NCBI GenBank assembly: GCA_007124575.1
Contig: SLEW01000002.1
Location: 1-26,534, forward strand
Source: Bacteroidales bacterium
Lineage (GTDB): Bacteria > Bacteroidota > Bacteroidia > Bacteroidales > UBA7960
DNA: 26,534 bases
Reading direction: 5' to 3'
Part shown: in pieces, positions 1 to 7,971 of the stretch
Numbering within the stretch: the first letter of the stretch is position 1
How the letters are laid out: the number at the start of each line of letters is the position of its first letter
Position numbers and translations under genes: made by a program
The notes under the pieces: generated by a model
What the model was told of the DNA's origin: nothing
Databases searched by the model: none
The model's input: only the letters and a program-made list of their open reading frames with translations

Positions 1-106
1 TAACGATCCGGATATTGCCGGAAGGCCATACCATGGAAAGCTCATTTTCTCCCAGTGATGAGGGAATAAGATATAATGTGCCGGTTTGCGGGTTATTTTT
101 GTGCAT
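1..106 (-). CDS. RsmI/tetrapyrrole-methylase-fold SAM methyltransferase, N-terminal fragment
   Basis: An open frame runs from an ATG at 106 to the window edge, giving the first 35 residues. The opening contains TGTLYLIPSSLGE, which resembles the start of the SAM-dependent tetrapyrrole-methylase-fold family that includes the 16S rRNA 2'-O-methyltransferase RsmI; in that family a LYLIPTPLG-like strand and loop begins the domain. It starts 10 bases after the stop of the dehydratase-type gene on the same strand, so it is probably the next gene of the dnaA-phosphatase-dehydratase string. Bacteroidota often carry a methyltransferase of this family beside dnaA and the phosphatase (recalled, not checked). 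Only the N-terminus is visible, so whether it is the RsmI orthologue or a related paralogue cannot be decided here. Confidence 0.65.
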   Translation of the reverse strand, partial: MHKNNPQTGTLYLIPSSLGENELSMVWPSGNIRIV

Positions 107-116
107 AATGGCTCTT

Positions 117-1100
117 TTAATGAATGCTGCCCGGCTCTTCCAGCCAGGGTAGCCTGGCAAGATCCACATTGCCGCCAGACAGAATGATGGCCACGCGCTT
201 GTTTCTGAAAGGCCCCGGATTATCAAATATGCAGGCCAGGGGAACAGCAGCACTTGGCTCCACTATGATCTTCATCCGCTCCCAGATGAGGTGCATGGCA
301 CAAATGATGCTTTCTTCACTGACGGTGAGAATGTCCTTAACGCCTTCCATGATAATGGGATAGGTTTTGCTGCCCAGCGAAGTACGCAGCCCGTCTGCTA
401 TAGTCTGTGGCTTCTCCGAGGGGATAAAGCGACCCTGGCGAAAGCTTTGATACGCATCATCGGCCTTTTCCGGCTCCGCTGCGTATACAAGAGTTTTTGG
501 TGAGAAATATTTGGTGCTGAGGATGCTGCCACTTAGCAAGCCACCACCACCCACCGGTACCAGCAGGATGTCGGGCTCAGCAATGTCTTCATAAATTTCA
601 GCTGCAGCAGAAGCCTGACCTGCAATGATACGGTAGTCGTTATATGGATGTACCTCCATGGCACCGGTCTCTTTGACTACCTTCTCCAGCGTGGCCTCAC
701 GGTCGGACAGGGTAGGGGCACAGAAACGAATTTTCCCGCCATAATTATTAACGGCAGAAACCTTAATCTTTGGTGCACTCTCCGGCATTACAATATGAGC
801 AGTGATACCACGCATGCGGGCCGCGAGAGATAATGCCTGGGCATGGTTGCCCGATGAGTGCGTCGCTACACCCCGGAACAACTGGCTGTCAGACAGACCC
901 ATCACAGCATTACTGGCCCCCCTGAATTTAAAGGCCCCGCCCTTCTGGAAGTTCTCGCATTTGAAAAAAAGCCTGCTCCCGGTCATGCCGTCCAATGTGG
1001 AACAAGTCATCACAGGAGTCCGGTGGATATAAGGCCGAATTAACTTTCTCGCTTCCTTAATCTGTTGTTTGTCAGGCAATGTATCTTGACTAAATCCCAT
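117..1100 (-). CDS. PLP-dependent threonine/serine dehydratase or racemase
   Basis: This 327-residue protein is a fold-type II PLP enzyme of the threonine dehydratase/serine racemase family. The PLP lysine is K58 in GGAFKFRGA, the substrate loop is HSSGNHAQ (81-88), and the PLP-phosphate glycine loop is GGGGLL (184-189). There is no C-terminal ACT regulatory domain, so it resembles the short catabolic threonine/serine dehydratases and serine racemases rather than the long biosynthetic IlvA. The SSGNH serine is the residue used for re-face protonation in serine racemases, so racemase activity is possible. The expected reaction is deamination of L-threonine or L-serine to a 2-oxoacid and ammonia in the cytosol. 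It starts 15 bases after the phosphatase gene and is followed closely by a methyltransferase gene, suggesting co-transcription. Family assignment is firm; the substrate is not. Confidence 0.88.
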   Translation of the reverse strand: MGFSQDTLPDKQQIKEARKLIRPYIHRTPVMTCSTLDGMTGSRLFFKCENFQKGGAFKFRGASNAVMGLSDSQLFRGVATHSSGNHAQALSLAARMRGITAHIVMPESAPKIKVSAVNNYGGKIRFCAPTLSDREATLEKVVKETGAMEVHPYNDYRIIAGQASAAAEIYEDIAEPDILLVPVGGGGLLSGSILSTKYFSPKTLVYAAEPEKADDAYQSFRQGRFIPSEKPQTIADGLRTSLGSKTYPIIMEGVKDILTVSEESIICAMHLIWERMKIIVEPSAAVPLACIFDNPGPFRNKRVAIILSGGNVDLARLPWLEEPGSIH

Positions 1101-1115
1101 GATACGTTCGTGATG

Positions 1116-1583
1116 TCAGGATTGTTGGGAACGGATATTTTCCACGATCTTGTAACAGCTGGCATTAAGCATATCGTAAACATTTTTAAAACCGTCCCTT
1201 CCTCCATAATAAGGATCCGGTACTGGCCGGTTTTCTTCGGGATAAACCTCATTAAGTATTAGATCCACCTTACCAGCTTCTTCCTGATCAGCAGCGAGCG
1301 CAACAACGTCCTGGTAATTATTGCTGTCCATGACGTATATCTTATCGAAAATGTCGAAGTCGGACACCTCGAACTGCCTGGCCCTTTGCTTGGAAATATC
1401 GATACCGTGCTTGCTTGCTATTTCCTGTGAACGAAGATCCGGAGGTTCTCCCACATGATAGGCTGCTGTTCCTGCTGAATCAACTCGGACATCCAGCCCT
1501 GCTTCTTCCGCCCTTGCTCTCATGATGCCCTCCGCAAGAGGCGAACGGCATATATTCCCCAAACAAACCATCAGTATACGCAT
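1116..1583 (-). CDS. Low-molecular-weight protein tyrosine phosphatase
   Basis: This 155-residue protein has the complete signature of the low-molecular-weight phosphotyrosine phosphatase family. The N-terminal P-loop VCLGNICRS (6-14) contains the CX5R active site with nucleophile C7 and R13, and the general-acid loop PDPYYGG lies near residue 122. Length is typical. Such enzymes act in the cytosol, dephosphorylating phosphotyrosine on proteins; many bacterial members counter tyrosine kinases of exopolysaccharide systems, but no such kinase is present here. The gene begins 38 bases after dnaA and is followed after 15 bases by the dehydratase-type gene, all on the minus strand. The pairing with dnaA appears to be a recurrent gene order in Bacteroidota rather than evidence of a replication role. 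Confidence 0.93.
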   Translation of the reverse strand: MRILMVCLGNICRSPLAEGIMRARAEEAGLDVRVDSAGTAAYHVGEPPDLRSQEIASKHGIDISKQRARQFEVSDFDIFDKIYVMDSNNYQDVVALAADQEEAGKVDLILNEVYPEENRPVPDPYYGGRDGFKNVYDMLNASCYKIVENIRSQQS

Positions 1584-1621
1584 AGTAAAAATATATTTCG
1601 GTAAGTAGTCGTGGTAATTTT

Positions 1622-3073
1622 CTAGGTGACTTTGATGATGCTCTCAATTTCATCCACGTACCTTTTGAATCGCTTATCTGTATCCAGAAGGTTCCGGACT
1701 GTTTTGCAGGCATGCAATACGGTAGCGTGGTCCTTGTTGCCGCATTTATTGCCAATCACTGCCAGGGAAGATTTGGTGTAAAGCTTGGAAAAGTACATGG
1801 CCAGCTGCCTTACTTGTACGGTTTCCCTCTTGCGGCTCTTGGATTTAAGCTTATCCAGCGGGATGTCAAAATACTGACAAACGGTTTTTTGAATGTAATC
1901 GATGGTGACCTCCTGAGGTGCATGTTTGACAAACTTCTCTATTACCTGGGAAGCAAGCTTAAGATTGATGTCTTTCTTGTTCATGGATGATTGTGCCAAA
2001 ATAGAAATCAACGCACCCTCCATCTCCCTGACATTGGTGTTGATCTTGCTGCTGATAAGCTCCAGCACTTCCTGGGGCATTTCAACTCCATCGTTGAGTA
2101 TCTTCTTCTGAAGAATAGCCATTCGTGTTTCAAAATCGGGCACCTGCAAATCAGCCGATAGCCCCCACTTAAACCTGGACAGCAGGCGTGGTTCAATACC
2201 ACTCATCTCAACAGGAGGCTGATCGCTGGTGATCACAATCTGTTTGCCGTTTTGATGGAGATAGTTAAAAAGATGAAAAAATACATCCTGCGTTTTAGGT
2301 TTCCCGGCAAGACAATGGATGTCATCCACAACCAAAACATCGATCATGTGGTAAAAATGAACAAAGTCGTTTTGGTTGTTATTGCGTATTGAGTCGATAA
2401 ACTGGTTGGTAAATTGCTCTGCTGTTACATACAATACCGTCTTTTCAGGATAGTGGGTTTTTACCTCGATGCCAATGGCATGCGCCAGGTGTGTCTTTCC
2501 AAGACCATTGCCACTATATAAGAGTAATGGATTGAATGAGGTTTTCCCCGGGTTTTGCCCGACAGCCAGTCCGGCACTTCTGGCCAGCCGGTTACAGTCA
2601 CCCTGGATGAAATTGTCAAAGTTGTAAGAGTCAATTAGCTGCGGATGAATGTTAAGTTTCTTAAGCCCGGGAATGACAAATGGATTGGGAACCGTCTTGG
2701 ACTCCACAGAATCCTTGTTCAATTCAATGGGAATATTGATGGGCGGGTTCTTAAGAGCTTTCTTGTTCAGTGTGGGCGCATGAACAGTGAAGGGCTGGTT
2801 GTGCTGCCTGGATAAGGTATTGTCCATGATGATGCTGTATTCCAATCTGCCTTCCGGCCCCAATTCCTTTTTAATGGTCTTTTTGAGCAAATCAATATAG
2901 TGTTCCTCCAGCCATTCATAAAAAAACTGACTGGGAACCTGAAGAGTAAGAACATTTTCTTTCAGACGAACCGGCTTGATGGGCGCAAACCATGTTTTAA
3001 ACGCACTTGGACTGATGTTGTCCTTGATGACAGTTAAACATTGCGACCATACCTTTTCGTAAATCTGATCCAT
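1622..3073 (-). CDS. dnaA: Chromosomal replication initiator DnaA
   Basis: This 483-residue protein is DnaA, which binds DnaA boxes at oriC and opens the origin in an ATP-dependent way. Domain I opens the protein (MDQIYEKVWSQCL), a poorly conserved linker covers about 85-145, the AAA+ core follows, and the C-terminal helix-turn-helix holds the DnaA signature GNKDHATVLHA (445-455). Walker A is at 187-194 (SGNGLGKT) and Walker B is VLVVDDI (246-252). The first Walker A glycine is replaced by serine; I recall similar looseness in other Bacteroidales DnaA proteins, so I do not read it as inactivation. I chose the ATG at 3073 because family members begin at this domain I sequence; an upstream in-frame start would add 19 atypical residues. 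No clear cluster of DnaA boxes was seen in the 147-base leader, so oriC cannot be placed here. Confidence 0.95.
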   Translation of the reverse strand: MDQIYEKVWSQCLTVIKDNISPSAFKTWFAPIKPVRLKENVLTLQVPSQFFYEWLEEHYIDLLKKTIKKELGPEGRLEYSIIMDNTLSRQHNQPFTVHAPTLNKKALKNPPINIPIELNKDSVESKTVPNPFVIPGLKKLNIHPQLIDSYNFDNFIQGDCNRLARSAGLAVGQNPGKTSFNPLLLYSGNGLGKTHLAHAIGIEVKTHYPEKTVLYVTAEQFTNQFIDSIRNNNQNDFVHFYHMIDVLVVDDIHCLAGKPKTQDVFFHLFNYLHQNGKQIVITSDQPPVEMSGIEPRLLSRFKWGLSADLQVPDFETRMAILQKKILNDGVEMPQEVLELISSKINTNVREMEGALISILAQSSMNKKDINLKLASQVIEKFVKHAPQEVTIDYIQKTVCQYFDIPLDKLKSKSRKRETVQVRQLAMYFSKLYTKSSLAVIGNKCGNKDHATVLHACKTVRNLLDTDKRFKRYVDEIESIIKVT

Positions 3074-3156
3074 TCGTTGTTTTGGTTTTGGTGGTATTCG
3101 TAAGCAAAAATCCTCGACTTTGAATATCAAGGGTTAAGAAATGGAGCTTGAGCGTG

Positions 3157-3173
3157 TTTGGTTATTAACAAAA
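3157..3173. promoter_or_regulatory. Inverted repeat in the dnaA leader
   Basis: The sequence TTTGGTTA-T-TAACAAAA forms an imperfect palindrome (7 of 8 arm positions pair) 84 bases upstream of the dnaA start codon, in an AT-rich spacer between dnaA and the nucleotidase genes. It could be an operator or just AT-rich sequence. A CAAAAATG stretch (3169-3176) overlaps it and on the minus strand reads CATTTTTG, one mismatch from the Bacteroidota minus-7 box TAnnTTTG, so a regulator bound here could block dnaA transcription. This is a pattern observation only. Confidence 0.25.
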
Positions 3174-3220
3174 ATGACCCAAAAAAAGTTAATAAAAAAA
3201 TGTTTCAGCTCTTGTTTTTG

Positions 3221-4138
3221 TCATATTTTTATTGTATTGGATTCGACTAAATTATTTTCACCATCACGGTCAAAGTATACTTCCAGACGTCCGGCATATG
3301 CTCCACCATATCCGGCCTGGGCAATAGTGACATTTTTACCGGCGCGGTTAGTTACTGTTGCCGGCGGGTCAAGCAAGTTATGCGTATGCCCGCCAATAAT
3401 GACATGGGTAAGCGCAGTAGCTTCTGCTACCTTTATATCGCTCACTTTGCCATCCTCATAATCATATCCGAGATGCGAAAGACAAATGATAAGGTCGCAT
3501 CCATAATCATTTTTTAATTTTTGCTCGGTTTCCCTGGCGATTTTAATAGGGTCGTGGTAAACGGTGCCTTCATAAAGATTGCGGCTAACCAGCCCTTCCA
3601 GCTCAATGCCCAGTCCATACAGGCCTATTTTCAGGCCGTTTCTTTCGATTACGTGATAATCTTTGACCTTGCCTGCTAATATGGTGGCGCTGAAATCATA
3701 ATTGGCAGCCAGAAATGGAAAATCAGCATATGGCAGCACCTCCAGAAAACCGTCCATGCCATTATCAAACTCATGATTGCCAAAAGCTACGGCGTCATAT
3801 CCCATCTTGCTCATCAGCTTCAGTTCGGGTTTGCCGCCATACATGTTAAAGTATGGAGTACCCTGAAATACGTCTCCCGCATCCAGCAGCAGCAGATTGG
3901 GATCTTTCTCCCGCTCCCGGTTGATCAGTGCTGCCCGGCGTGCGTAACCGCCCATTCCCGGATAATCAGGATCTCCTTCAGGATATGGATCCAGACGGCT
4001 GTGGGTATCATTGGTATGAATGATGGTAATTTTATTGAGTCCTGCATGGCGCAGGGAAAGTGCCGGCAGGCCTGCCAGAGCGGCGGCCCCGGCGACACCC
4101 AGGGTTTTCAGAAATCGTCTTCGGTTAAGTTTTTGCAT
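3221..4138 (-). CDS. Exported 5'-nucleotidase-type metallophosphatase (catalytic domain only)
   Basis: This 305-residue protein is the N-terminal, metal-binding half of a 5'-nucleotidase/UshA-type enzyme. It opens with a twin-arginine motif, NRRRFLK (5-11), followed by an alanine-rich hydrophobic segment, so Tat export, probably folded with its metals, is expected. The dinuclear metal site is visible as HTNDTH near residue 41, GNHEFDNG near 120 and GGHTHN near 248. The C-terminal substrate-binding domain that normally follows in one chain is instead encoded by the preceding gene, with a 2-base gap. The pair should hydrolyse nucleotides or related phosphate or sugar-nucleotide substrates in the periplasm. 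The exact substrate cannot be read from sequence. Confidence 0.88.
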   Translation of the reverse strand: MQKLNRRRFLKTLGVAGAAALAGLPALSLRHAGLNKITIIHTNDTHSRLDPYPEGDPDYPGMGGYARRAALINREREKDPNLLLLDAGDVFQGTPYFNMYGGKPELKLMSKMGYDAVAFGNHEFDNGMDGFLEVLPYADFPFLAANYDFSATILAGKVKDYHVIERNGLKIGLYGLGIELEGLVSRNLYEGTVYHDPIKIARETEQKLKNDYGCDLIICLSHLGYDYEDGKVSDIKVAEATALTHVIIGGHTHNLLDPPATVTNRAGKNVTIAQAGYGGAYAGRLEVYFDRDGENNLVESNTIKI

Positions 4139-4140
4139 AA

Positions 4141-4914
4141 CTATTTAATGGTAATGCGTCCGTCAAGTTCACTGCCTATGGGTTCTCCCTGTTCATCTTT
4201 CTCAATGCAATATGCGATAATCGCATCCCTGATTCTTTTTCCCAGCATCTCTTCATCCTCCGGGTCGAGAAAAAACCACATGTCATCACCACCACCGGCC
4301 AGGTAATCCGAAGTCAGAATTTTGTAGTGGCGACTGTCATCGAAGGGCTCCCCCTGTATGTATACTTCTTCTACTTCACGATCTCGCACGGTCAGTTCAA
4401 TACCGCTAACCGGCATGCCTCTTTCAGCCGCGGCCAGGTATTCAAATGCCTCCCAGGTTTTTTCAGGAGTGAGGGTGAGTACGATCATCTCATTTTCAAA
4501 TGGCATCAGCTCAAAGATGTTAGCCCTTGTAACAGGACCTTCAGGCAAGGGTGCACGCAAACCACCATAGTTCAAAAGAGTAAAATCAATAGGTTTCTCA
4601 TCGTCGGGCATATAAAGATCACGTCCCTTCTTCATGATCAGATCTGCTACGAAGTTGTTAAGAAGCCCTTCAGGCGTCCCACGCTCCATGCGATGTTTTG
4701 AATGCGCCAGGACAACCTCCATCTCCGCCTCCATACTTTCCCTGTATATAGAGATGATCGAATCAACAGCATGGTCCTTCTCCGGAACATGTTCGCTGTC
4801 TATCGGAATGAGTTCACCTTCAACGTGAACAAGAGCCTCCGGCTGCCCGCATGATGCAAAAAATAAGAGTAAAAAAAAGCCTGTACCGATTAAGGAATTT
4901 CGGTTCCTGAACAT
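4141..4914 (-). CDS. 5'-nucleotidase C-terminal (substrate-binding) domain lipoprotein
   Basis: This 257-residue protein corresponds to the 5'-nucleotidase C-terminal domain. The nucleobase/ribose-binding features are recognisable: NYGGLR in the middle and LAGGGDD toward the end, followed by an aromatic/hydrophobic strand. I chose the ATG at 4914 because it is followed by a positively charged stretch, a hydrophobic segment and a lipobox (FFASCGQ), indicating a lipoprotein; a start 12 codons earlier would put charged residues ahead of this signal. The gene ends 2 bases before the catalytic-domain gene, so the two are translationally linked and together make up one split nucleotidase, with domains in the reverse of the usual order. 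The complementation of the two halves is inferred, although split nucleotidases of this sort seem common in Bacteroidota. Confidence 0.85.
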   Translation of the reverse strand: MFRNRNSLIGTGFFLLLFFASCGQPEALVHVEGELIPIDSEHVPEKDHAVDSIISIYRESMEAEMEVVLAHSKHRMERGTPEGLLNNFVADLIMKKGRDLYMPDDEKPIDFTLLNYGGLRAPLPEGPVTRANIFELMPFENEMIVLTLTPEKTWEAFEYLAAAERGMPVSGIELTVRDREVEEVYIQGEPFDDSRHYKILTSDYLAGGGDDMWFFLDPEDEEMLGKRIRDAIIAYCIEKDEQGEPIGSELDGRITIK

Positions 4915-5036
4915 GCTATTACTACGTTTAGTGGAAACAATAAGTAGCAATATTAAGACTTATTCTTCAAAAAAACAACAGACCGGAAAAGAAAAAATTT
5001 AATTATAAAAAGTCTCTTTAAACAAAGGTTTAGCAA

Positions 5037-5657
5037 TCAGCGTGTACGCAAAAATTTTATGGTAACATCCCTGAGTAAATTAATTTGTTCCACCACCCTG
5101 TCTGCTTCTTTTTGTCTTACGGAAAAATCAATGCGGCACGACATGCCAAAGTCATGTGCTGATTGTGGCAGATCAAACTCTTTCATGATGCGCATTACAT
5201 CGTTCATTGCAGGATATTCAAAGTACACACTGTAATAATCCCGTATGGTTTTGGTTACTATCTTATTGTTTTCAATAGCTTCCCTGGCGGCACCCTTGTA
5301 AGCATTGATCAGGCCCCTCACGCCCAGTTTGGTACCACCAAAATACCTGATTACCACAATGAGTGCATGGCATAATTCATATGACCGGAGTTGTCCCCAG
5401 ATGGGTTTTCCTGCTGTTCCGGAAGGCTCTCCGTCATCATTGAACTTATGTTGTTCCTGGTTATAGCCCAACACCCAGGCATAACAGTGGTGACGGGCAT
5501 CATGATAGGATTTTTTGACTTCATCAAGTATCTCTTTGATCTGATCTTCATCCTGCACAGGGAACGCCAGGGCAATAAATTTGCTGCCTTTATCCTTAAA
5601 TAAACCCGTGGATTTTTTGGTTATTGTTTTGTACGTGTCTGATTGATTATTTCCCAT
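5037..5657 (-). CDS. IMPACT/YigZ family protein
   Basis: This 206-residue protein carries the UPF0029/IMPACT signature: HDARHHCYAWVLG and DDGEPSGTAGKPI in the N-terminal domain, then GTKLGVRGLINAYKGAA, with a C-terminal ferredoxin-like domain. Length matches YigZ. The biochemical role of the bacterial family is not settled; eukaryotic IMPACT regulates the translation kinase GCN2, and YigZ-like proteins have been proposed to bind nucleic acid or translation factors. I chose the ATG at 5657 (MGNNQSDTYKTI) because an upstream in-frame start at 5801 would overlap ribD by 140 bases and add a non-conserved extension. With this start the gap to ribD is 4 bases, so the two genes are co-transcribed. 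Confidence 0.88.
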   Translation of the reverse strand: MGNNQSDTYKTITKKSTGLFKDKGSKFIALAFPVQDEDQIKEILDEVKKSYHDARHHCYAWVLGYNQEQHKFNDDGEPSGTAGKPIWGQLRSYELCHALIVVIRYFGGTKLGVRGLINAYKGAAREAIENNKIVTKTIRDYYSVYFEYPAMNDVMRIMKEFDLPQSAHDFGMSCRIDFSVRQKEADRVVEQINLLRDVTIKFLRTR

Positions 5658-5661
5658 ACTT

Positions 5662-6717
5662 TTATGCTGCACCGGGATTTGTAAAACTATAGAAACACTC
5701 ATTTCCAATGATAGTATATGACATGTTGCCAGGCTCATACAATACGGGTGCAGGCACCCCTTTGCCAAAAAAATGTGCCCCTGTAAAGATTCTGGCTTCA
5801 TCCCACAGGTTCTTATCTATGAGGCTTTGGAGAAGATGGCGGCCACCTTCAACGATCATCGACTGGTGATTTCCACGGTAGAGCCTGGCCATCAGCTGAT
5901 CAAGCAATAAATCGTCGAACAGGATCTTCCAGTATTGTGTGCTGCCAGCGGTTTTCTCAATCTTTTCGTTGACAATGATGGTTGGCTGGCTGTTGTCCAG
6001 CAAGTTGAGATTCGCCGGGAGTGCGAGCTCCTGGTCAAGCACAATACGCAACGGATTTTCACCATGCCAGTCGCGAACATTCAGATGGGGGTTGTCTTTC
6101 ATCGCAGTCTGGGTGCCTACCATGATAACCGGCTCCTGCGTGCGCCATTTGTGCACCAGCATGCGCAACTTTTCGCTGGTGATCCATGTTGGCCTCTTCA
6201 CTGCGCCGGGCACCCGTTCAGCATCAATAAAACCATCAGCCGTTTGTGCCCATTTAAGGATAATGTAGGGTCGCTTCTTTTCGTGAAAGGTAAAAAATCG
6301 CTTATTGAGGTCCCTGCATGCATCCTTCATCACGCCTACCACCACTTCACAGCCACGGGATCTCAAACGCGCAATACCCTTACCCGCTACCGCATCGAAA
6401 GGATCTGCTGTACCAATAACTACCCTGGGAATCTTATTCTCCAGGATCAGATCCGTACAGGGGGGTGTCTTACCATGATGACAGCAGGGTTCCAGGCTAA
6501 CATATAAAGTGGATTCCCGCAACCTCCATATATCTTTCACTGACTGTATTGCGTGTACCTCAGCGTGTGCTTCCCCGTAACGGTGGTGGTAACCTTCGCC
6601 CACAATCCTTTTGTTGTGTACTACTACCGCACCCACCATAGGGTTAGGCGACACTTTGCCTAATCCCCCGCGGGCCAGATCCACGCATCGCTGCATGTAT
6701 AACTCATCTATACTCAT
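5662..6717 (-). CDS. ribD: Bifunctional riboflavin biosynthesis deaminase/reductase RibD
   Basis: This 351-residue protein is RibD, which deaminates the pyrimidine intermediate of riboflavin synthesis and then reduces its ribosyl side chain with NADPH. The N-terminal cytidine-deaminase-like domain shows PNPMVG (25-30), the zinc ligand and catalytic glutamate in HAE (51-53) and the PCC...PPC zinc cysteines (C78 and C87). The C-terminal reductase domain, from about residue 150, shows KWAQTADGFIDA, a KDNPHLNVRDW segment and IVEGGRHLL. All catalytic residues I looked for are present and length is normal. It lies 46 bases downstream of the SpoIIE-type phosphatase gene on the same strand and 4 bases upstream of the YigZ gene, so it may be read through from the hydrogenase-sensor operon. 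A RibF-like gene lies at 18888 in the same island. Confidence 0.95.
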   Translation of the reverse strand: MSIDELYMQRCVDLARGGLGKVSPNPMVGAVVVHNKRIVGEGYHHRYGEAHAEVHAIQSVKDIWRLRESTLYVSLEPCCHHGKTPPCTDLILENKIPRVVIGTADPFDAVAGKGIARLRSRGCEVVVGVMKDACRDLNKRFFTFHEKKRPYIILKWAQTADGFIDAERVPGAVKRPTWITSEKLRMLVHKWRTQEPVIMVGTQTAMKDNPHLNVRDWHGENPLRIVLDQELALPANLNLLDNSQPTIIVNEKIEKTAGSTQYWKILFDDLLLDQLMARLYRGNHQSMIVEGGRHLLQSLIDKNLWDEARIFTGAHFFGKGVPAPVLYEPGNMSYTIIGNECFYSFTNPGAA

Positions 6718-6763
6718 GTGTCACACCTGTTTTGCAATTAAATAAAAACCACGAATGCCAATC

Positions 6764-7948
6764 CTAAATATACTTCAAACTAACCTCTTTGAGAAATTTC
6801 TCTTCCAGCATTCGTGCGATTTTTTTCATCACCGACCGTCTGATCTCCAGTTCCACTGGCAGGTTGGGGTCCTGATGTGCCACATTGACGGCCGTTCCTG
6901 CCACAAGATGTATGGCATCACTTTCCAGGATCTGCTTTACGATAAGGTCTGCCGGGCCCTTTCCCAGCTCTGTACGGGGGCTGTATTTATCAAGGATTTC
7001 GGCAGTTTTGCTAAGGGTAAGAATGCCTTCGGTTACCAGATCCACCCCGGGCATGAAAGAAACAGGCGGAAGGTCGGGATCATCAAGTTCGAGGGTGTCT
7101 TCAATGGGAATATTCAGCTCACGGCTCACGATATCTGCGGTTGTGCCACCACTAAGGATTTTATTTCCTTTAAAGTTTTTCACCAGTTCAGCAAGTTCCT
7201 TATCCTTTTTCTTCTCAAAGGGTGGGCCACTGCAAAGAAGAAGATGTCGGGGTTCACGAAAATAGATAACAGCAGCACTTGTATCATCCTTGGCCTGGTA
7301 GCCATCGTTGGAATGCGCTTTGTTCACCACCAATGCAGCCAGCTTTCCGGCAGCAATGCCGGGCTTGTCTTTTACCAGAGACAGAACATGTTCGCGCACG
7401 TTCTCATATCCCCAGCCAAGAAGGTATTTCCCCTTGCCAAGCCCTGACTGGGTGATGCCATCTGTCATCAAAAGGATACGATCCTCTTTTTGTGCTTTGA
7501 ACGTGCATGCCCTCAGCTCCTTTTGCGATTTGTCATCGGCTTCAAGCGTAATATACTGCCATTCAGGATCTAAAACATCTTCTTTGCGCAATACCAGGGC
7601 ATCGGGATTATCGTAGTTCAGAATGGTACACTGGCCCTCCTTGTCAATGTCCACAATGGTAAAGGTCGCATAACTGATCCTTCTTTCACTGCAAACCGGA
7701 AGGGTGTTCATGATGATGTCGGCGATCTTGTGGGCATCCTTATGTTCTTTGGTGAAATTCAGTGCCATGGTGGCAGTAAGCGTGGCAAGCAAATTCGCTT
7801 TCACACCGTGTCCCATGCCATCGGAAAGCACTACCACCGTCCGGCCTTCCTCCCTGACCTTCTCCGATAAAAACATATCTCCGCATATACGCTCTCCCAG
7901 ATGATTGCGCTGCGATGACCCCACTTCTATATAAAAACTATCTTCCAT
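6764..7948 (-). CDS. SpoIIE-type PP2C serine/threonine phosphatase with extra C-terminal domain
   Basis: This 394-residue soluble protein begins with a PP2C domain of the SpoIIE/RsbU kind. The metal-binding aspartates are visible as D24 (CGDMF), D43 (LSDGMGHG), D163 (MTDGITQSG) and the DD pair 221-222 (AKDDTSA). From about 233 to 394 a second domain follows, with SGPPFEKKKDKEL and ILSGGTTADIVSREL motifs; I recall this tail in phosphatases next to clostridial HydS-like genes but know no function for it. The gene starts 23 bases after the HydS-type sensor gene, so the two are co-transcribed and probably coupled: HydS senses and the phosphatase acts as output. Usual SpoIIE-type targets are phosphorylated anti-sigma-factor antagonists; none is encoded in the window, so the substrate is unknown. 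Confidence 0.88.
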   Translation of the reverse strand: MEDSFYIEVGSSQRNHLGERICGDMFLSEKVREEGRTVVVLSDGMGHGVKANLLATLTATMALNFTKEHKDAHKIADIIMNTLPVCSERRISYATFTIVDIDKEGQCTILNYDNPDALVLRKEDVLDPEWQYITLEADDKSQKELRACTFKAQKEDRILLMTDGITQSGLGKGKYLLGWGYENVREHVLSLVKDKPGIAAGKLAALVVNKAHSNDGYQAKDDTSAAVIYFREPRHLLLCSGPPFEKKKDKELAELVKNFKGNKILSGGTTADIVSRELNIPIEDTLELDDPDLPPVSFMPGVDLVTEGILTLSKTAEILDKYSPRTELGKGPADLIVKQILESDAIHLVAGTAVNVAHQDPNLPVELEIRRSVMKKIARMLEEKFLKEVSLKYI

Positions 7949-7971
7949 ACCGGTAGCTTACCTGCGATAGA

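Noticed and set aside
2..58. Plus-strand open stretch ending in TGA, possibly the tail of an upstream gene
   Set aside because: The minus strand here encodes a better start (LYLIPSSLGE motif) in the right place after the PLP-enzyme gene, so the plus-strand frame is a shadow.
1682..2566. DnaA with Ser187 in place of the first Walker A glycine as an inactive paralogue
   Set aside because: The GKT core, Walker B and DNA-binding signature are intact and Bacteroidales DnaA proteins vary at this place, so I treat it as the working initiator.
3162..3170. TTATTAACA as a DnaA box in the dnaA leader
   Set aside because: It differs from the consensus TTATCCACA at two positions, no other box is nearby, and the stretch is AT-rich, so no origin was called.
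5658..5801. Upstream in-frame start for the YigZ gene
   Set aside because: It would overlap ribD by 140 bases and add residues not seen in the family; ATG at 5657 is four bases after the ribD end.
6755..7447. 230-codon plus-strand open frame opposite the SpoIIE-type phosphatase gene
   Set aside because: No recognisable domain; the minus-strand frame has intact PP2C motifs, so this is antisense noise.
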